Below, one piece after another: positions 15,713 through 23,923 of a DNA stretch of 39,364 nt. The notes beneath the pieces were generated by a model. That model had not been told where the DNA came from. It made no database searches and saw nothing but the letters and a program-made list of their open reading frames with translations. The position numbers and the translations under genes were made by a program. This DNA is from Fibrobacterales bacterium Fibro_02. Lineage in GTDB: Bacteria; Fibrobacterota; Fibrobacteria; Fibrobacterales; Fibrobacteraceae. The stretch's first letter is position 1. Each line of letters opens with the position of its first letter. The DNA lies in contig LVAE01000036.1 in the NCBI GenBank assembly GCA_001603905.1, forward strand, positions 1 to 39,364. Reading direction: 5' to 3'.

Positions 15713-16666
15713 ATGAACCAACAGATTGCTGATATCGCCTTGATGATGGTGCTCCCGCTGGGCATCACCTTTACGGCGATACTCATGTCCGTATCTGCGG
15801 ACACACGCACCCAGAAGATGCTGGGTGTGTTTTTGTCGATCCTGATTGTAGCCATGGACTGCATCTTCTACTTTGCGAAGAACTCGTTCATCACCTACAA
15901 CTGCGACGGCGGGCTTCTGCTTTCATTCGCGAGCCTGTTCTTTTTCGCAATCATCAGCTTTATCCGTTTCGAAGACCGTGCAGCCAAGGCCGGAAACATC
16001 TTCCTCGCCTTCTTCATGCTGTCCGCCTTTATGGGTATCGCCTACTGGGACCGTCCGACCTTTATCCCCACTTCGGACTACACCGCTGCGGAACTCGCCG
16101 CGATGAACTCCCAGTACCAGGACTACATCGCCTCGTTTGAAAACGGCGAAGGCGGAAAGATCCTGCCGAACAAGTCCAAGGCTTCAGCGCATGCGGGCAA
16201 CTCAGGTGCGTCCGCTCAAAAGAACAAGGAAGACGGATCGCTGAGCAGGTTCGAGAGTTACCTTGTCGATGCGGAGACGGTCATCAAGCGTATGACCGAC
16301 GTCATCACGGCCATCGATAACTTTGAGCCTCTCGCATCGAACATTTCCGAAGCGGAACGCGAAAAGCGCAGCAGCCAGGCTCTCGCCATCAACAACAATG
16401 CCGTCGCCTTGAACAAGAAAGTTCTCGGACTTTTCCACCCGCACGAATCTAGCGAAGCTCACACGGAACTGATTCAGGCGAGTGAATGCGTGCGTCTTGC
16501 CGCATATGCTCTTTACAGCTACACTCTCCAGGAAAACCCGGAACAGCAGCTGATTCTTTACCGCCAGTCCAGAGACCAGATAGCCCAGATGAAGATCTAT
16601 CTGAAACGTTTCTGGAGTGTCATTGACGTTTTACAATCAAACAATCAACAACAAACCGAACAATAA
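15713..16666 (+). CDS. Membrane protein of unknown function linked to ssb
   Basis: A 317-residue protein starting 2 bases after ssb. The first 110 residues hold four likely transmembrane helices: about 7-27, 35-53, 67-84 and 93-110. Residues ~125-317 are soluble and mainly helical, with a Ser/Ala/Lys-rich stretch near 155-175 (NKSKASAHAGNSGASAQKNK) followed by helices likely to pack as a bundle. I do not recognise the family. Because it is translated with ssb and just ahead of asd (stop 9 bases before the asd start), all three are probably one transcript. The function could be unrelated to DNA binding. Confidence 0.8.
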   Translation: MNQQIADIALMMVLPLGITFTAILMSVSADTRTQKMLGVFLSILIVAMDCIFYFAKNSFITYNCDGGLLLSFASLFFFAIISFIRFEDRAAKAGNIFLAFFMLSAFMGIAYWDRPTFIPTSDYTAAELAAMNSQYQDYIASFENGEGGKILPNKSKASAHAGNSGASAQKNKEDGSLSRFESYLVDAETVIKRMTDVITAIDNFEPLASNISEAEREKRSSQALAINNNAVALNKKVLGLFHPHESSEAHTELIQASECVRLAAYALYSYTLQENPEQQLILYRQSRDQIAQMKIYLKRFWSVIDVLQSNNQQQTEQ

Positions 16667-16675
16667 AGGTTAATT

Positions 16676-17698
16676 ATGATTCGCAACGTAGCCATTATGG
16701 GCGCAACCGGCGCCGTGGGCCAAGAAATCCTCTCCATCCTCGAAGAGCGCAATTTCCCGCTGCAGAGCCTGAAGCTCCTCGCCTCCGAACGTAGCGCAGG
16801 CAAGGAATTCAAGTTCAAGGGCGAAACCCTCAAGTGCGAAGTCCTGAACAAGGACTCCTTCAAGGGTGTCGACCTGGTGCTCAGCTCCGCCGGAGCAGCG
16901 ATTTCCCAGGAATTCGCTCCGATCGCCGTCGAAAACGGCGCCGTGGTTGTCGACAACACGAGCTTCTTCCGCATGGACCCGGCTGTGCCGCTGGTTGTCC
17001 CGGAAGTGAACCCCGAAGACATCAAGCTCTACAAGGCTGAAAACGGCGGCAAGGGCATTATTGCCAACCCGAACTGCACGACCATCATGATGGTTGTGGT
17101 GCTCAACCCGATCGAAAAGATTTCCCACATCAAGAAGATCCACATTTCTTCTTACCAGAGCGCTAGCGGTGCTGGTGCCATCGCCATGGAAGAACTGAAG
17201 CAGCAGTACAAGGACATCCTTGAAACCGGTACGACTACCCACATCAACAAGTTCCCCTTCCAGCTCGCTTACAACGTGATTCCGCAGATCGACAAGATGA
17301 CGGAAAACGACTACACGAAGGAAGAAATGAAGATGTACAACGAAACGCGCAAGATCATGCACTCTGACGTTCGTACGAGCGCCACCTGCGTGCGCGTGAG
17401 CTCGCTGCGTTCTCACTCCGAATCCGTGTGGTTCGAAACGGAACGTCCGGTTTCTGTAGAAGAAATTCGCAATGCTTTGAAGAACGCTCCGGGCGTGACC
17501 CTCAAGGACGATCCGCAGAACTATGTGTACCCGATGCCGCTCGAAAGCGCCGGCAAGGACAACATCTTCGTGGGCCGTATCCGTAAGGACCTCGCCGATG
17601 AAAACAGCAACACGCTGTGGCTCACCGGTGACCAGATCCGCAAGGGCGCTGCTCTCAACGCCGTGCAGATCGGTGAGATTCTCGCTAAGGGTGTGTAA
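16676..17698 (+). CDS. asd: Aspartate-semialdehyde dehydrogenase
   Basis: A 340-residue NADP-dependent enzyme that reduces aspartyl phosphate to aspartate semialdehyde, the branch to diaminopimelate, lysine, methionine and threonine. The nucleotide-binding loop is MGATGAVGQEIL at residues 8-19. The catalytic Cys is residue 134 in ANPNCTTIMM. SSYQSASGAGAIAMEEL, and RVSSLRSHSESVW with the catalytic His, are also intact. The ATG at 16676 follows AAAGG. It is the third gene of the ssb cluster and ends in a terminator at 17820-17848. Confidence 0.97.
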   Translation: MIRNVAIMGATGAVGQEILSILEERNFPLQSLKLLASERSAGKEFKFKGETLKCEVLNKDSFKGVDLVLSSAGAAISQEFAPIAVENGAVVVDNTSFFRMDPAVPLVVPEVNPEDIKLYKAENGGKGIIANPNCTTIMMVVVLNPIEKISHIKKIHISSYQSASGAGAIAMEELKQQYKDILETGTTTHINKFPFQLAYNVIPQIDKMTENDYTKEEMKMYNETRKIMHSDVRTSATCVRVSSLRSHSESVWFETERPVSVEEIRNALKNAPGVTLKDDPQNYVYPMPLESAGKDNIFVGRIRKDLADENSNTLWLTGDQIRKGAALNAVQIGEILAKGV

Positions 17699-17699
17699 T

Positions 17700-17819
17700 T
17701 CGCTTTAGCGAACAGTCACAAACGTGAGCCACAAACGGCACTGCGTAAGCGTGCCGTGGTGGCGAGAGTGAGCGAGGCTTCGGAGGTTCTCTTCCAGAAA
17801 GTCGAGCGAACAGTCATAA
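17700..17819. repeat. Structured intergenic segment with a ~98-base direct repeat spacing
   Basis: AGCGAACAGTCACAAA (17707-17722) recurs as AGCGAACAGTCATAAA (17805-17820), 15 of 16 bases identical. Between them lies a GGCAC-GTGCC hairpin and a GCGAGAGTGAGCGAGG stretch. It lies between the convergent genes asd and the M29 peptidase gene, and has no ORF. Confidence 0.45.
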
Positions 17820-17848
17820 AAGTCGTCCCACAAAGGACGGCTTTTTTT
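17820..17848 (+). terminator. Rho-independent terminator after asd
   Basis: AAGTCGTCC-CACAAA-GGACGGCTT (9-bp stem, one G-T wobble) is followed by a T-run. Confidence 0.8.
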
Positions 17849-17898
17849 AATACTGGTTCCCGCCCCCTTTCGAGGGGCCAGGATGACACTTTTGCTAA

Positions 17899-19017
17899 TT
17901 ATTTTCCAAGCTGGTCCGGGTTCAGGCACTTGAGTTCGTCGACAACGAAGATGCCGTCTTTACGGATAAGCTTGTCGTCGAACCAGATTTCGCCGCCACC
18001 GTATTCCGGGCGCATGATGAGCACTAGGTCCCAGTGGATAGCGCTGATATTGCCGTTCGGGGCTTCTTCGTAGCAGCGGCCCGGCGTAAAGTGGATGGAG
18101 CCCGCAATCTTTTCGTCGAAGAGAATGTCGCACATGGGAGCATTCACGAACGGGTTGAAGCCGATGGCGAACTCGCCCACATAGCGGCCACCTTCGTCAG
18201 TATCGAAGAGGGCATTCAGGGCAACGTTGTCGCCAGATTCGCAGGTGGCGTTCACAATCTTGCCGTCCTTGAATTCGAGGCGGATATTGCTGAAGTACTT
18301 GCCATCGTAAAGGGTCGGTGTATTGTAGTGGATCACGCCGTTTACGCTGTTACGCACCGGTGCGGTATAAACTTCGCCGTCGGGGATGTTCATGTTGCCG
18401 CAGCACGGAATGGCCGGAATGTCCTTGATGCTGAAGGTCAAATCGGTTCCGTTTGCCACGAGGCGCACCTTGTCGGTACGGTTCATGAGGTCTACGAGGT
18501 TCTGCGCGGCCTTTGCCATTTTCGGATAGTCGGCAAGGCAAGCTTCGAAGTAGAAGTCTTCGAACGCCTCGGAACTCATCTTGGCACCCTGCGCCATGGA
18601 GGGGTTCGGCCAGCGAAGTACGCACCAACGAGTCTTATCGACACGGTAATTCAGCACGGGCTCCGTAATCTTGCGGTAATTCATCATCTGGCGACCGTCG
18701 ATATCGCAGTTTTCAAGAGCGTTCTCGGCGCCGCGAATGGCGATGTAGGCCTGCATCTTCTGCATTTCAGCCATCGCAAGGTCAGCCTGCAGCTGCATCT
18801 GTTCGATGGATGCCGACTTGATCATTTCGCGACGGACTCGGCCGCGGTAGTTATGCACGAATGCGTTACCACCCACCTTGGCGACAGCCTTCACAAGTTC
18901 TGTCGTGACTTCGTCGGGAGTGTCGGTCGTTTCGATAAGGATGTTTTCGCCCTGCTTAAGTGCAATGGCGTTGTTAATGAGATTTTCTGCTAACTTCGTT
19001 ATTCTAGGATCGGTCAT
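17899..19017 (-). CDS. M29 family aminopeptidase
   Basis: A 372-residue metallo-aminopeptidase of the AmpS/PepS (M29) family, which removes N-terminal residues from peptides in the cytoplasm using two metal ions. The ATG at 19017 (MTDPRITKLAENLINNA) follows a GGAG site and is preferred over a longer frame to 19101, which would cross a dispersed repeat. Likely metal ligands are the Glu in IPDGEVYTAPV, the Glu in GRYVGEFAIG, the His in AGSIHFTPGRC, and the His and Asp in SAIHWDLVLIM. Domain order and length fit the family. It stands alone, converging with asd. Confidence 0.93.
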   Translation of the reverse strand: MTDPRITKLAENLINNAIALKQGENILIETTDTPDEVTTELVKAVAKVGGNAFVHNYRGRVRREMIKSASIEQMQLQADLAMAEMQKMQAYIAIRGAENALENCDIDGRQMMNYRKITEPVLNYRVDKTRWCVLRWPNPSMAQGAKMSSEAFEDFYFEACLADYPKMAKAAQNLVDLMNRTDKVRLVANGTDLTFSIKDIPAIPCCGNMNIPDGEVYTAPVRNSVNGVIHYNTPTLYDGKYFSNIRLEFKDGKIVNATCESGDNVALNALFDTDEGGRYVGEFAIGFNPFVNAPMCDILFDEKIAGSIHFTPGRCYEEAPNGNISAIHWDLVLIMRPEYGGGEIWFDDKLIRKDGIFVVDELKCLNPDQLGK

Positions 19018-19057
19018 TGTAATGCTCCGTTTTTTGCAAGCTATAATATAGCAAAAG

Positions 19058-19091
19058 GAGATCGCCACGGCGCTACGCACCTCGCAATGAC
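19058..19091. repeat. Dispersed palindromic repeat (GAGATCGCC...CTCGCAATGAC)
   Basis: This 34-base imperfect palindrome, with a GGCG-CTAC-GC core and an ATGAC end, lies upstream of the M29 gene. Similar short elements are common between genes in many bacteria. Confidence 0.5.
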
Positions 19092-19121
19092 AAGAATACA
19101 TAGCATCCGCGGCGAATTGAT

Positions 19122-20057
19122 TTATTCCGTGAACGTGAACGGGATAGTCACGGTGGTGTTACCCGATTTCACCTTGCTGAATCTCCAGCGACCGACAGTA
19201 TTCTTGATTTCACCGTCGAATTCGCTGTAGCCCGTCGTCGAAGACACCAGCGCGATGCTGATGATTTCGCCTCCCGGCGCAATCGTGAACTTGAGAGTCA
19301 CCTTTCCCTGGAACCCCGGCTTCTTTTTGAGGTATTTATTGTAGACATGCCGCAGTCCAGGCGTACGCTGACGCACGACCTTCATGATATCAGTTGCGGA
19401 ACGAGATGCAGGCCCGGAGCCCCATTCGATTTCATTTTCCCTAGGAGCCTTCGCATTTCCCATTGACCGGGTCGAAATGGCACCAGCAGAACCGCCAATC
19501 AAGTTGGAGATATCGTCACCGATACCGCCACTGCCTCCGGCAAACATTCCCTGGTTGAAACCATCGCTGACTTTACCGCGAACCTCGCCAATTTTTGTCT
19601 TACCAGTTACCTGAAGGCCATTCGTATTCTTGAGGACCTTGTCGATATCCTTGGCAAAGCTTTGCTTGATCAAGTCGTAGGCCGCCGCCGAAGCATTTGC
19701 AGTTTGAGCCTCTAGCGCATGGATAACGCCACGATTGAGCGGGGCTCGAGGGTTACCCCTTCCTACGGGTTTCCCGCCGCCACCGGACCTTTTGCGATGT
19801 ATTTTTTCTTGTGGTTTGGGTTTCTTGTCGGGTTTCTTTTCCTCCTTTTTATCGATAATGTTCATGGTTGCTTGTATTTCGGTGGTTGGCGTATCCACGA
19901 ATATGGAATCGTCAATGATCACCTCGTACGCCGCGGCCCAGAAGCACAAGAGAATCGCGACCAGAAGCGATACGCCAGCAATGCGCACCATCTTCTTATC
20001 GGAATCCGGCATCAGGGACGCGATGAACGTTTCCGGGTTTTGTATGACTGCTGTCAT
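19122..20057 (-). CDS. AgmX/PglI C-terminal-domain (TonB-like) protein
   Basis: A 311-residue inner-membrane protein. The ATG at 20057 follows a GGGAGGA site; the longer frame to 20183 lacks one. It has a short cytoplasmic start, one transmembrane helix near 24-43 (VRIAGVSLLVAILLCFWAAAYEV), a Lys/Pro-rich stretch typical of TonB-like periplasm-spanning segments (KKEEKKPDKKPKPQEK), a Gly-rich middle, and a C-terminal ~95-residue AgmX/PglI domain. That domain contains an R-Q-R-T-P-G-L-R-H-V-Y start, KVTLKFTIAPGG, and a W-R-F close. Such proteins act with ExbB/ExbD-type motors or gliding and adhesion machinery. No ExbB/D genes are beside it here. Confidence 0.88.
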   Translation of the reverse strand: MTAVIQNPETFIASLMPDSDKKMVRIAGVSLLVAILLCFWAAAYEVIIDDSIFVDTPTTEIQATMNIIDKKEEKKPDKKPKPQEKIHRKRSGGGGKPVGRGNPRAPLNRGVIHALEAQTANASAAAYDLIKQSFAKDIDKVLKNTNGLQVTGKTKIGEVRGKVSDGFNQGMFAGGSGGIGDDISNLIGGSAGAISTRSMGNAKAPRENEIEWGSGPASRSATDIMKVVRQRTPGLRHVYNKYLKKKPGFQGKVTLKFTIAPGGEIISIALVSSTTGYSEFDGEIKNTVGRWRFSKVKSGNTTVTIPFTFTE

Positions 20058-20477
20058 GATTTTATCCTCCCTTTGCAGGGTTATGGTGTTTTGAGATATA
20101 GGCAGGGACACTACCCTTTTAACGGGGGCATTATTCTTGCCTTGGAGCAGACTTCGGAACGGGACTTTAACGAGCAAGCCCATTACGCAAAGTCAAAGAT
20201 GTCAGGGATTCAGAACGACAAAATAAAGGAATTATTTTATTCGTAATTCATTCTATATCCGTTCCTTTATTCGGAATTAGAACAGAACATATATTTCTTC
20301 ACTTGAAAACTACAATCAAAAAATCAATCGGATTCATCGGAATCGGTAAACAATTTTTCATCGAGCGAATTGTAAATTCGAACAAAAGAACAAAAACGCC
20401 GTCGTTATCGGGGCGAGACAAAAAAACGGACCTGTTTCGCGGAGGATGACTTTTACAAAAAATATGTCAACCTGGTT

Positions 20478-20494
20478 TATTCCAACTTAGAGTA
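20478..20494. promoter_or_regulatory. Degenerate copy of the TTCCAAyTTrGA site
   Basis: TATTCCAACTTAGAGTATTA aligns with the copies at 10182 and 26098 with a few substitutions. The spacing to a TATTA is also kept as at 10182. Confidence 0.3.
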
Positions 20495-20534
20495 TTAGAG
20501 CTTTCGGAGAACGACTTCGTATCGCTCCCGTTAC

Positions 20535-20560
20535 AAAAAGCCCTAAATAAGGGCTCTTTG
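20535..20560. terminator. Terminator-like hairpin upstream of alr
   Basis: AGCCCT-AAATA-AGGGCT is followed by CTTT on plus and TTTTTG on minus. A terminator in a divergent gap suggests an unannotated transcript, or an attenuator. Confidence 0.45.
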
Positions 20561-20605
20561 AAAGCATTTCTTTACGGATTATGATAAAAAAAGTTAAGAG
20601 TTACC

Positions 20606-20613
20606 TATATTTT
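20606..20613 (+). promoter_or_regulatory. TATATTTT element 7 nt before alr start (leaderless candidate)
   Basis: TATATTTT ends 7 bases before the alr ATG, and there is no Shine-Dalgarno sequence in between. Confidence 0.4.
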
Positions 20614-20620
20614 CACCATC

Positions 20621-21844
20621 ATGAAACTTTTAGCAACTCCCCCCGATTTAAACAAGATTGCGCGCCCAAACTGGATTGAAATCAACTTAGACGCCCTCTG
20701 CAACAATATTCAATTTATCAGGAGCCAGATTCCGGCCAATACGAAAATCCTTCTGCCCGTAAAGGCGGATTCATACGGCCACGGAAGTCTCGCCTGCTCC
20801 TTTGCAGCCAAGTTTGGTGGTGCCGACTACCTCGGAGTGGCCCACATTAGCGAAGGCATGCTGCTCCGCCAGTATGGAATGGATCTGCCGATTCTGGTAC
20901 TCGGCCCCTGCACACCGGCGGACTTCGCCTACTTTGTTGAATTCCAGCTGACTGCAGCCATTACGGATATCCGCACCGCCATGGCATTCGACCAGTTCTT
21001 GCGCGATACGGAAACCACCTGCAAGGCCCACCTCGCCATTGATACCGGCATGAACCGCTACGGCTTTGACGCCGAAGACTTCAACAACATCCGTGCGGCG
21101 CTCAGCCTCAAGAATCTGCGTTTCGAAGGAATGTTCACCCACCTGGCCACCGCCGACATGCCTGGGAACCCGAAGACCGAAATCCAGATCCAGCGCTTTA
21201 CGCGCCTGGTCGATGTGCTTGAAGCCGAAGGTCTCCGCCCCGAAATTTGTCACTGCTCCAGCTCGGCTGGCACACTGACCCACCCCGAAAGCCATTTCGA
21301 CATGGTACGTCCGGGTCTTGCCCTTTACGGTTACAACTGCATGGGCGCAGCACCTTCCCCGTGGCCGATCAAGCCCGTCATGAAAATCAAGTCCACCATC
21401 CGCCATATCCACGACGTGAAGCCCGGCGAAACGGTGAGCTACGGTGGCTACTGGATGGCGCAGCAACCTACCCGCATCGCAACGATCGCCATCGGTTACG
21501 GCGACGGCTACCTGCGTGGCGAATACAACAAGGGTTTCGTCTTTATCCGTGGACAGCTCTGTCCGATTCTCGGACGCGTCTGTATGGATGCAACGATGGT
21601 CGATGTGAGCCACATTCCTGACGTGCAAGTCGGAGAGACCGTCGACGTCGTCAACGGTGAACTTGACTTCCGCATTTCGATGGAAAGTGTCGCCGACGAC
21701 CACCACACGATTCCGTACGAACTTACGAGCCGCGTGGCACGCCGACTGTACCGCAAGTACTACTGGAAGAACCGCCTGGTCCGCTGGGATTACCTGCGTC
21801 AGGAATTCGGCGTCAAGGACTACAAGGAATACCCTCTTCGTTAA
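20621..21844 (+). CDS. alr: Alanine racemase
   Basis: A 407-residue PLP enzyme that interconverts L- and D-alanine for peptidoglycan. The PLP-binding Lys is residue 48 in LPVKADSYGHG. The second catalytic Tyr lies in ETVSYGGYWMAQ. Further motifs are AIDTGMNRYG, IAIGYGDGYLRG, ILGRVCMDATMVD and HTIPYELTSRVARRLYRKY. The length is slightly above the usual 360-390; about 15 extra residues lie before the family start IARPNWIEINLDAL. No Shine-Dalgarno is visible, but a TATATTTT box lies 7 bases upstream. Three hairpins follow the gene. Confidence 0.96.
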   Translation: MKLLATPPDLNKIARPNWIEINLDALCNNIQFIRSQIPANTKILLPVKADSYGHGSLACSFAAKFGGADYLGVAHISEGMLLRQYGMDLPILVLGPCTPADFAYFVEFQLTAAITDIRTAMAFDQFLRDTETTCKAHLAIDTGMNRYGFDAEDFNNIRAALSLKNLRFEGMFTHLATADMPGNPKTEIQIQRFTRLVDVLEAEGLRPEICHCSSSAGTLTHPESHFDMVRPGLALYGYNCMGAAPSPWPIKPVMKIKSTIRHIHDVKPGETVSYGGYWMAQQPTRIATIAIGYGDGYLRGEYNKGFVFIRGQLCPILGRVCMDATMVDVSHIPDVQVGETVDVVNGELDFRISMESVADDHHTIPYELTSRVARRLYRKYYWKNRLVRWDYLRQEFGVKDYKEYPLR

Positions 21845-21863
21845 TGTCTACGGCATTAACGAA
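21837..21863. repeat. Inverted repeat overlapping alr stop codon
   Basis: TTCGTTAATG and CATTAACGAA are perfect 10-bp arms around TCTACGG. The alr TAA lies inside the left arm. Confidence 0.6.
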
Positions 21864-21870
21864 ATTCAGA

Positions 21871-21890
21871 ATACGGATTTAAATCCGTAT
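21871..21890. repeat. Perfect 20-bp palindrome
   Basis: ATACGGATTT-AAATCCGTAT has no spacer. This suggests a dimeric protein site or a stem rather than a terminator, as no T-run follows. Confidence 0.6.
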
Positions 21891-21898
21891 AAACTAAT

Positions 21899-21926
21899 AA
21901 AGGCTACCTCAAGGGAGCCTTTTTTG
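21899..21926 (+). terminator. Rho-independent terminator after alr
   Basis: AAGGCT and AGCCTT pair around a loop with a further CCT/AGG match, followed by six T. Confidence 0.75.
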
Positions 21927-21963
21927 TGATTAAAGCTACGTTGCCGAGCGTTGGCTTTTTTTG

Positions 21964-23247
21964 CTAAAGCAAGTTCGGGTCAATCGTCGGTTCGTATCCG
22001 GGCTGAACGAAATCCTCGGGAGCGATGCCGCGTTTACGCGCGGCCTTTTCTTGCTTGATTCGCTTGCGTTCCGCGGCCTTCGCCTTACGGTTCGCCGCAC
22101 GGGCGGCACGTTCGGCAAAACGCTGGGCGCGCGTCTTACGTTCCTTCAATTCAGGGAAAACACCTTCGTCAAACACATCCAGCGATTCGTTGTCCATTTC
22201 GTCCGCCTCATCGCCTTCGGTAAAACGCATTTCGGGATCAAAATCGCGGAAGCCTTCGTCTTCGTCGTCAAAGACTGGTGCATCTGCGGGGCATTCCTTC
22301 TTGAGAAGCTTGAGAACTTGTTCGAAAGGCTTTTCGAGCGGCACCTTGAACTTCATCTTCTTGCCCGTCGTCGGGTGAATGAGTTCAATCTTGACCGCCT
22401 GCAGCAGCTGCGCAGGAGCGATTTCGAGAACCTTCGCCGCGACATCTTTCATCAAGGGAGACACGCGGTTCAAGCAGCCGTCGCGACCATCGTACAGCGG
22501 ATCGCCCACCACCGGATGCCCCATGTAACGGCTATGCACGCGAATCTGGTGCGTACGGCCGGATTCCAGCTGCAATTCCAAAAGCGTTGCAAAAGCGAAG
22601 AATTTCTTTGCCACAAAATGCGTGCGACTCGGCTTGCCATCGCTCACGACAGCCATCTTGAGGCGGTTCTTCGGATTACGCCCGATAGGGGCATCGATTG
22701 TGCCTTCCAAGTCGCGGGGATGTCCCCACACCAGGGCGTTGTAGGTGCGGTGCAAGGTGCGCGTTTCCAGCTGGTGAGCCAGGTGACGGTGCGCGGCATC
22801 GTTCTTGGCGACCACCATAAGCCCTGGTGTATCCTTGTCCAGTCGATGGACAATGCCCGGGCGTAACGGACCGTTGACTGCAGACAAATTCTCCTTAAAG
22901 TGATACAGGAGCCCCGCCGCAAGTGTCCCGTTCTGCACGCCGTTGCCAGGATGCACCACCAAGTTACGCGGCTTGTTCAGCACGACAATATCGTCGTCCT
23001 CGTAGACAATATCGAGCGGGATGTTTTCGGGTTCCAGGGTACTGGCCTCTTTTTCAGGAACCTTGTCCACCACTACGACCATGCCCGCTTCAACGCGGAA
23101 ATTCTTGGGAGAGACAACTCCTCCCACCTTGACCTCGCCCGCAGCAATCAGCTTCTGGACATCGGTGCGGGAAACGTTATCCATAACGCCCACAAGAAAC
23201 TTGTCGATGCGTTCACCGGAATGTTTTTCTTCTACGAGATAATTCAT
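21964..23247 (-). CDS. rluD: RluD-type pseudouridine synthase with long charged C-terminal tail
   Basis: A 427-residue RluA-family pseudouridine synthase, which modifies uridines in large-subunit rRNA. An S4 RNA-binding domain spans ~10-60 (ERIDKFLVG, QKLIAAGEVKVGG). The catalytic domain follows, with Asp 137 in GIVHRLDKDTPGLMVV, then GRTHQIRVHSRYMGHPVVGDPLY. RluD versus RluA/RluC cannot be settled, though the layout fits RluD. Family members end near residue 330. This one continues ~100 residues: an acidic block (DDEDEGFRDFDPEMRF, EGDEADEMDNE), then a strongly basic Ala/Arg/Lys helix. Its ATG overlaps the lspA stop by one base (TAATG). Confidence 0.92.
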   Translation of the reverse strand: MNYLVEEKHSGERIDKFLVGVMDNVSRTDVQKLIAAGEVKVGGVVSPKNFRVEAGMVVVVDKVPEKEASTLEPENIPLDIVYEDDDIVVLNKPRNLVVHPGNGVQNGTLAAGLLYHFKENLSAVNGPLRPGIVHRLDKDTPGLMVVAKNDAAHRHLAHQLETRTLHRTYNALVWGHPRDLEGTIDAPIGRNPKNRLKMAVVSDGKPSRTHFVAKKFFAFATLLELQLESGRTHQIRVHSRYMGHPVVGDPLYDGRDGCLNRVSPLMKDVAAKVLEIAPAQLLQAVKIELIHPTTGKKMKFKVPLEKPFEQVLKLLKKECPADAPVFDDEDEGFRDFDPEMRFTEGDEADEMDNESLDVFDEGVFPELKERKTRAQRFAERAARAANRKAKAAERKRIKQEKAARKRGIAPEDFVQPGYEPTIDPNLL

Positions 23248-23861
23248 TATTGTTCCTTTGATTCCACATCGGTTTGTTGCGCCGCTTCGCGAGCAACGGT
23301 GTTCTTATTTTCTTTTTCGTTCTTAATTTCTTGATGGATTTTCTTCAAAACAATTGGCGAAAGAATCACAATCGCGACACCGACGGTTACGAAGGAATCG
23401 GCCACGTTGAATGTCGGGAAACGCGTCATGATAAAGTCAGGGAAATCACAGTCGATAAAATCCACCACCATGGAAAGACGCATGCGGTCGATAAAGTTTC
23501 CGACGGCACCGCCCAAAATCATCACGACACCGAGACGGCTCATCCAGTCGCGTTTGTCGATAGACTTGTAGAACCACAAAAGGATAATGGACGCCACAAT
23601 CGAGATCAGCAGGAAAAACAGCCACGGCGGCAGGAAGGGCATCAGGTCTTGCGGACGGCTACTGAAAGCGGCACCCTTATTGAAAACTAGCTGGAAGCGA
23701 ACCAGTTCACCAATAATATTGACGACATCGTGATTCGGAGCTCCGGTCTCGTTCGTAAAACGCACAAGCGCCCACAACTTTGTCAGCTGGTCGGATACAA
23801 TGCTAAAAATAATCAAGCCCAAGTGGAACGGCCATTTATTTATAAAATCAAATTTCTTCAT
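23247..23861 (-). CDS. lspA: Lipoprotein signal peptidase II
   Basis: A 204-residue inner-membrane aspartic protease that removes signal peptides from lipidated prolipoproteins. Four transmembrane helices are visible. Catalytic Asp residues are D134 in GNFIDRMRLSMVVDFID and D155 in FPTFNVADSFV; NKGAAFS near 61-67 is also a family motif. The C-terminus carries an extra ~30 charged residues (EIKNEKENKNTVAREAAQQ). The ATG at 23861 has an AAGAGA site. It is coupled to the downstream pseudouridine synthase gene. Its substrates include several lipoproteins in this window. Confidence 0.96.
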   Translation of the reverse strand: MKKFDFINKWPFHLGLIIFSIVSDQLTKLWALVRFTNETGAPNHDVVNIIGELVRFQLVFNKGAAFSSRPQDLMPFLPPWLFFLLISIVASIILLWFYKSIDKRDWMSRLGVVMILGGAVGNFIDRMRLSMVVDFIDCDFPDFIMTRFPTFNVADSFVTVGVAIVILSPIVLKKIHQEIKNEKENKNTVAREAAQQTDVESKEQ

Positions 23862-23873
23862 ATTCTCTTTCTA

Positions 23874-23907
23874 GATCCTTCGGGCTTCGCCCTCCTCTCA
23901 GGATAAC
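23874..23907. repeat. Dispersed palindromic repeat (GATCCTTCGGGC...CAGGATAAC)
   Basis: A copy of the GATCC...CAGGATRAC element with a GGGC-TTC-GCCC hairpin core. It sits between the squalene synthase gene and lspA, on the same strand. Confidence 0.6.
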
Positions 23908-23923
23908 ACTCCAATTTTCGCCC

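Larger units (their letters stand above)
20058..20620. other. Long divergent intergenic region with small-RNA-like structure
   Basis: About 560 bases between AgmX (-) and alr (+) contain no convincing gene. At 20478-20494 is a degenerate copy of the TTCCAATTTGGA site. A GGAG...CTCC hairpin (about 20508-20529) and a terminator-like hairpin (20535-20560) follow. These could be the end of a small RNA or part of an alr leader, but nothing confirms transcription. Confidence 0.4.

Noticed and set aside
18034..18993. 319-residue open frame on plus strand opposite the M29 gene
   Set aside because: Shadow of the M29 aminopeptidase gene, no ribosome-binding site, no recognisable domain.
20771..21706. 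311-residue open frame on minus strand inside alr
   Set aside because: Antisense to the conserved alanine racemase; composition typical of a shadow frame.
21871..21890. 20-bp palindrome as phage attachment site or CRISPR repeat
   Set aside because: It is single-copy here, with no integrase, spacers or cas genes nearby.
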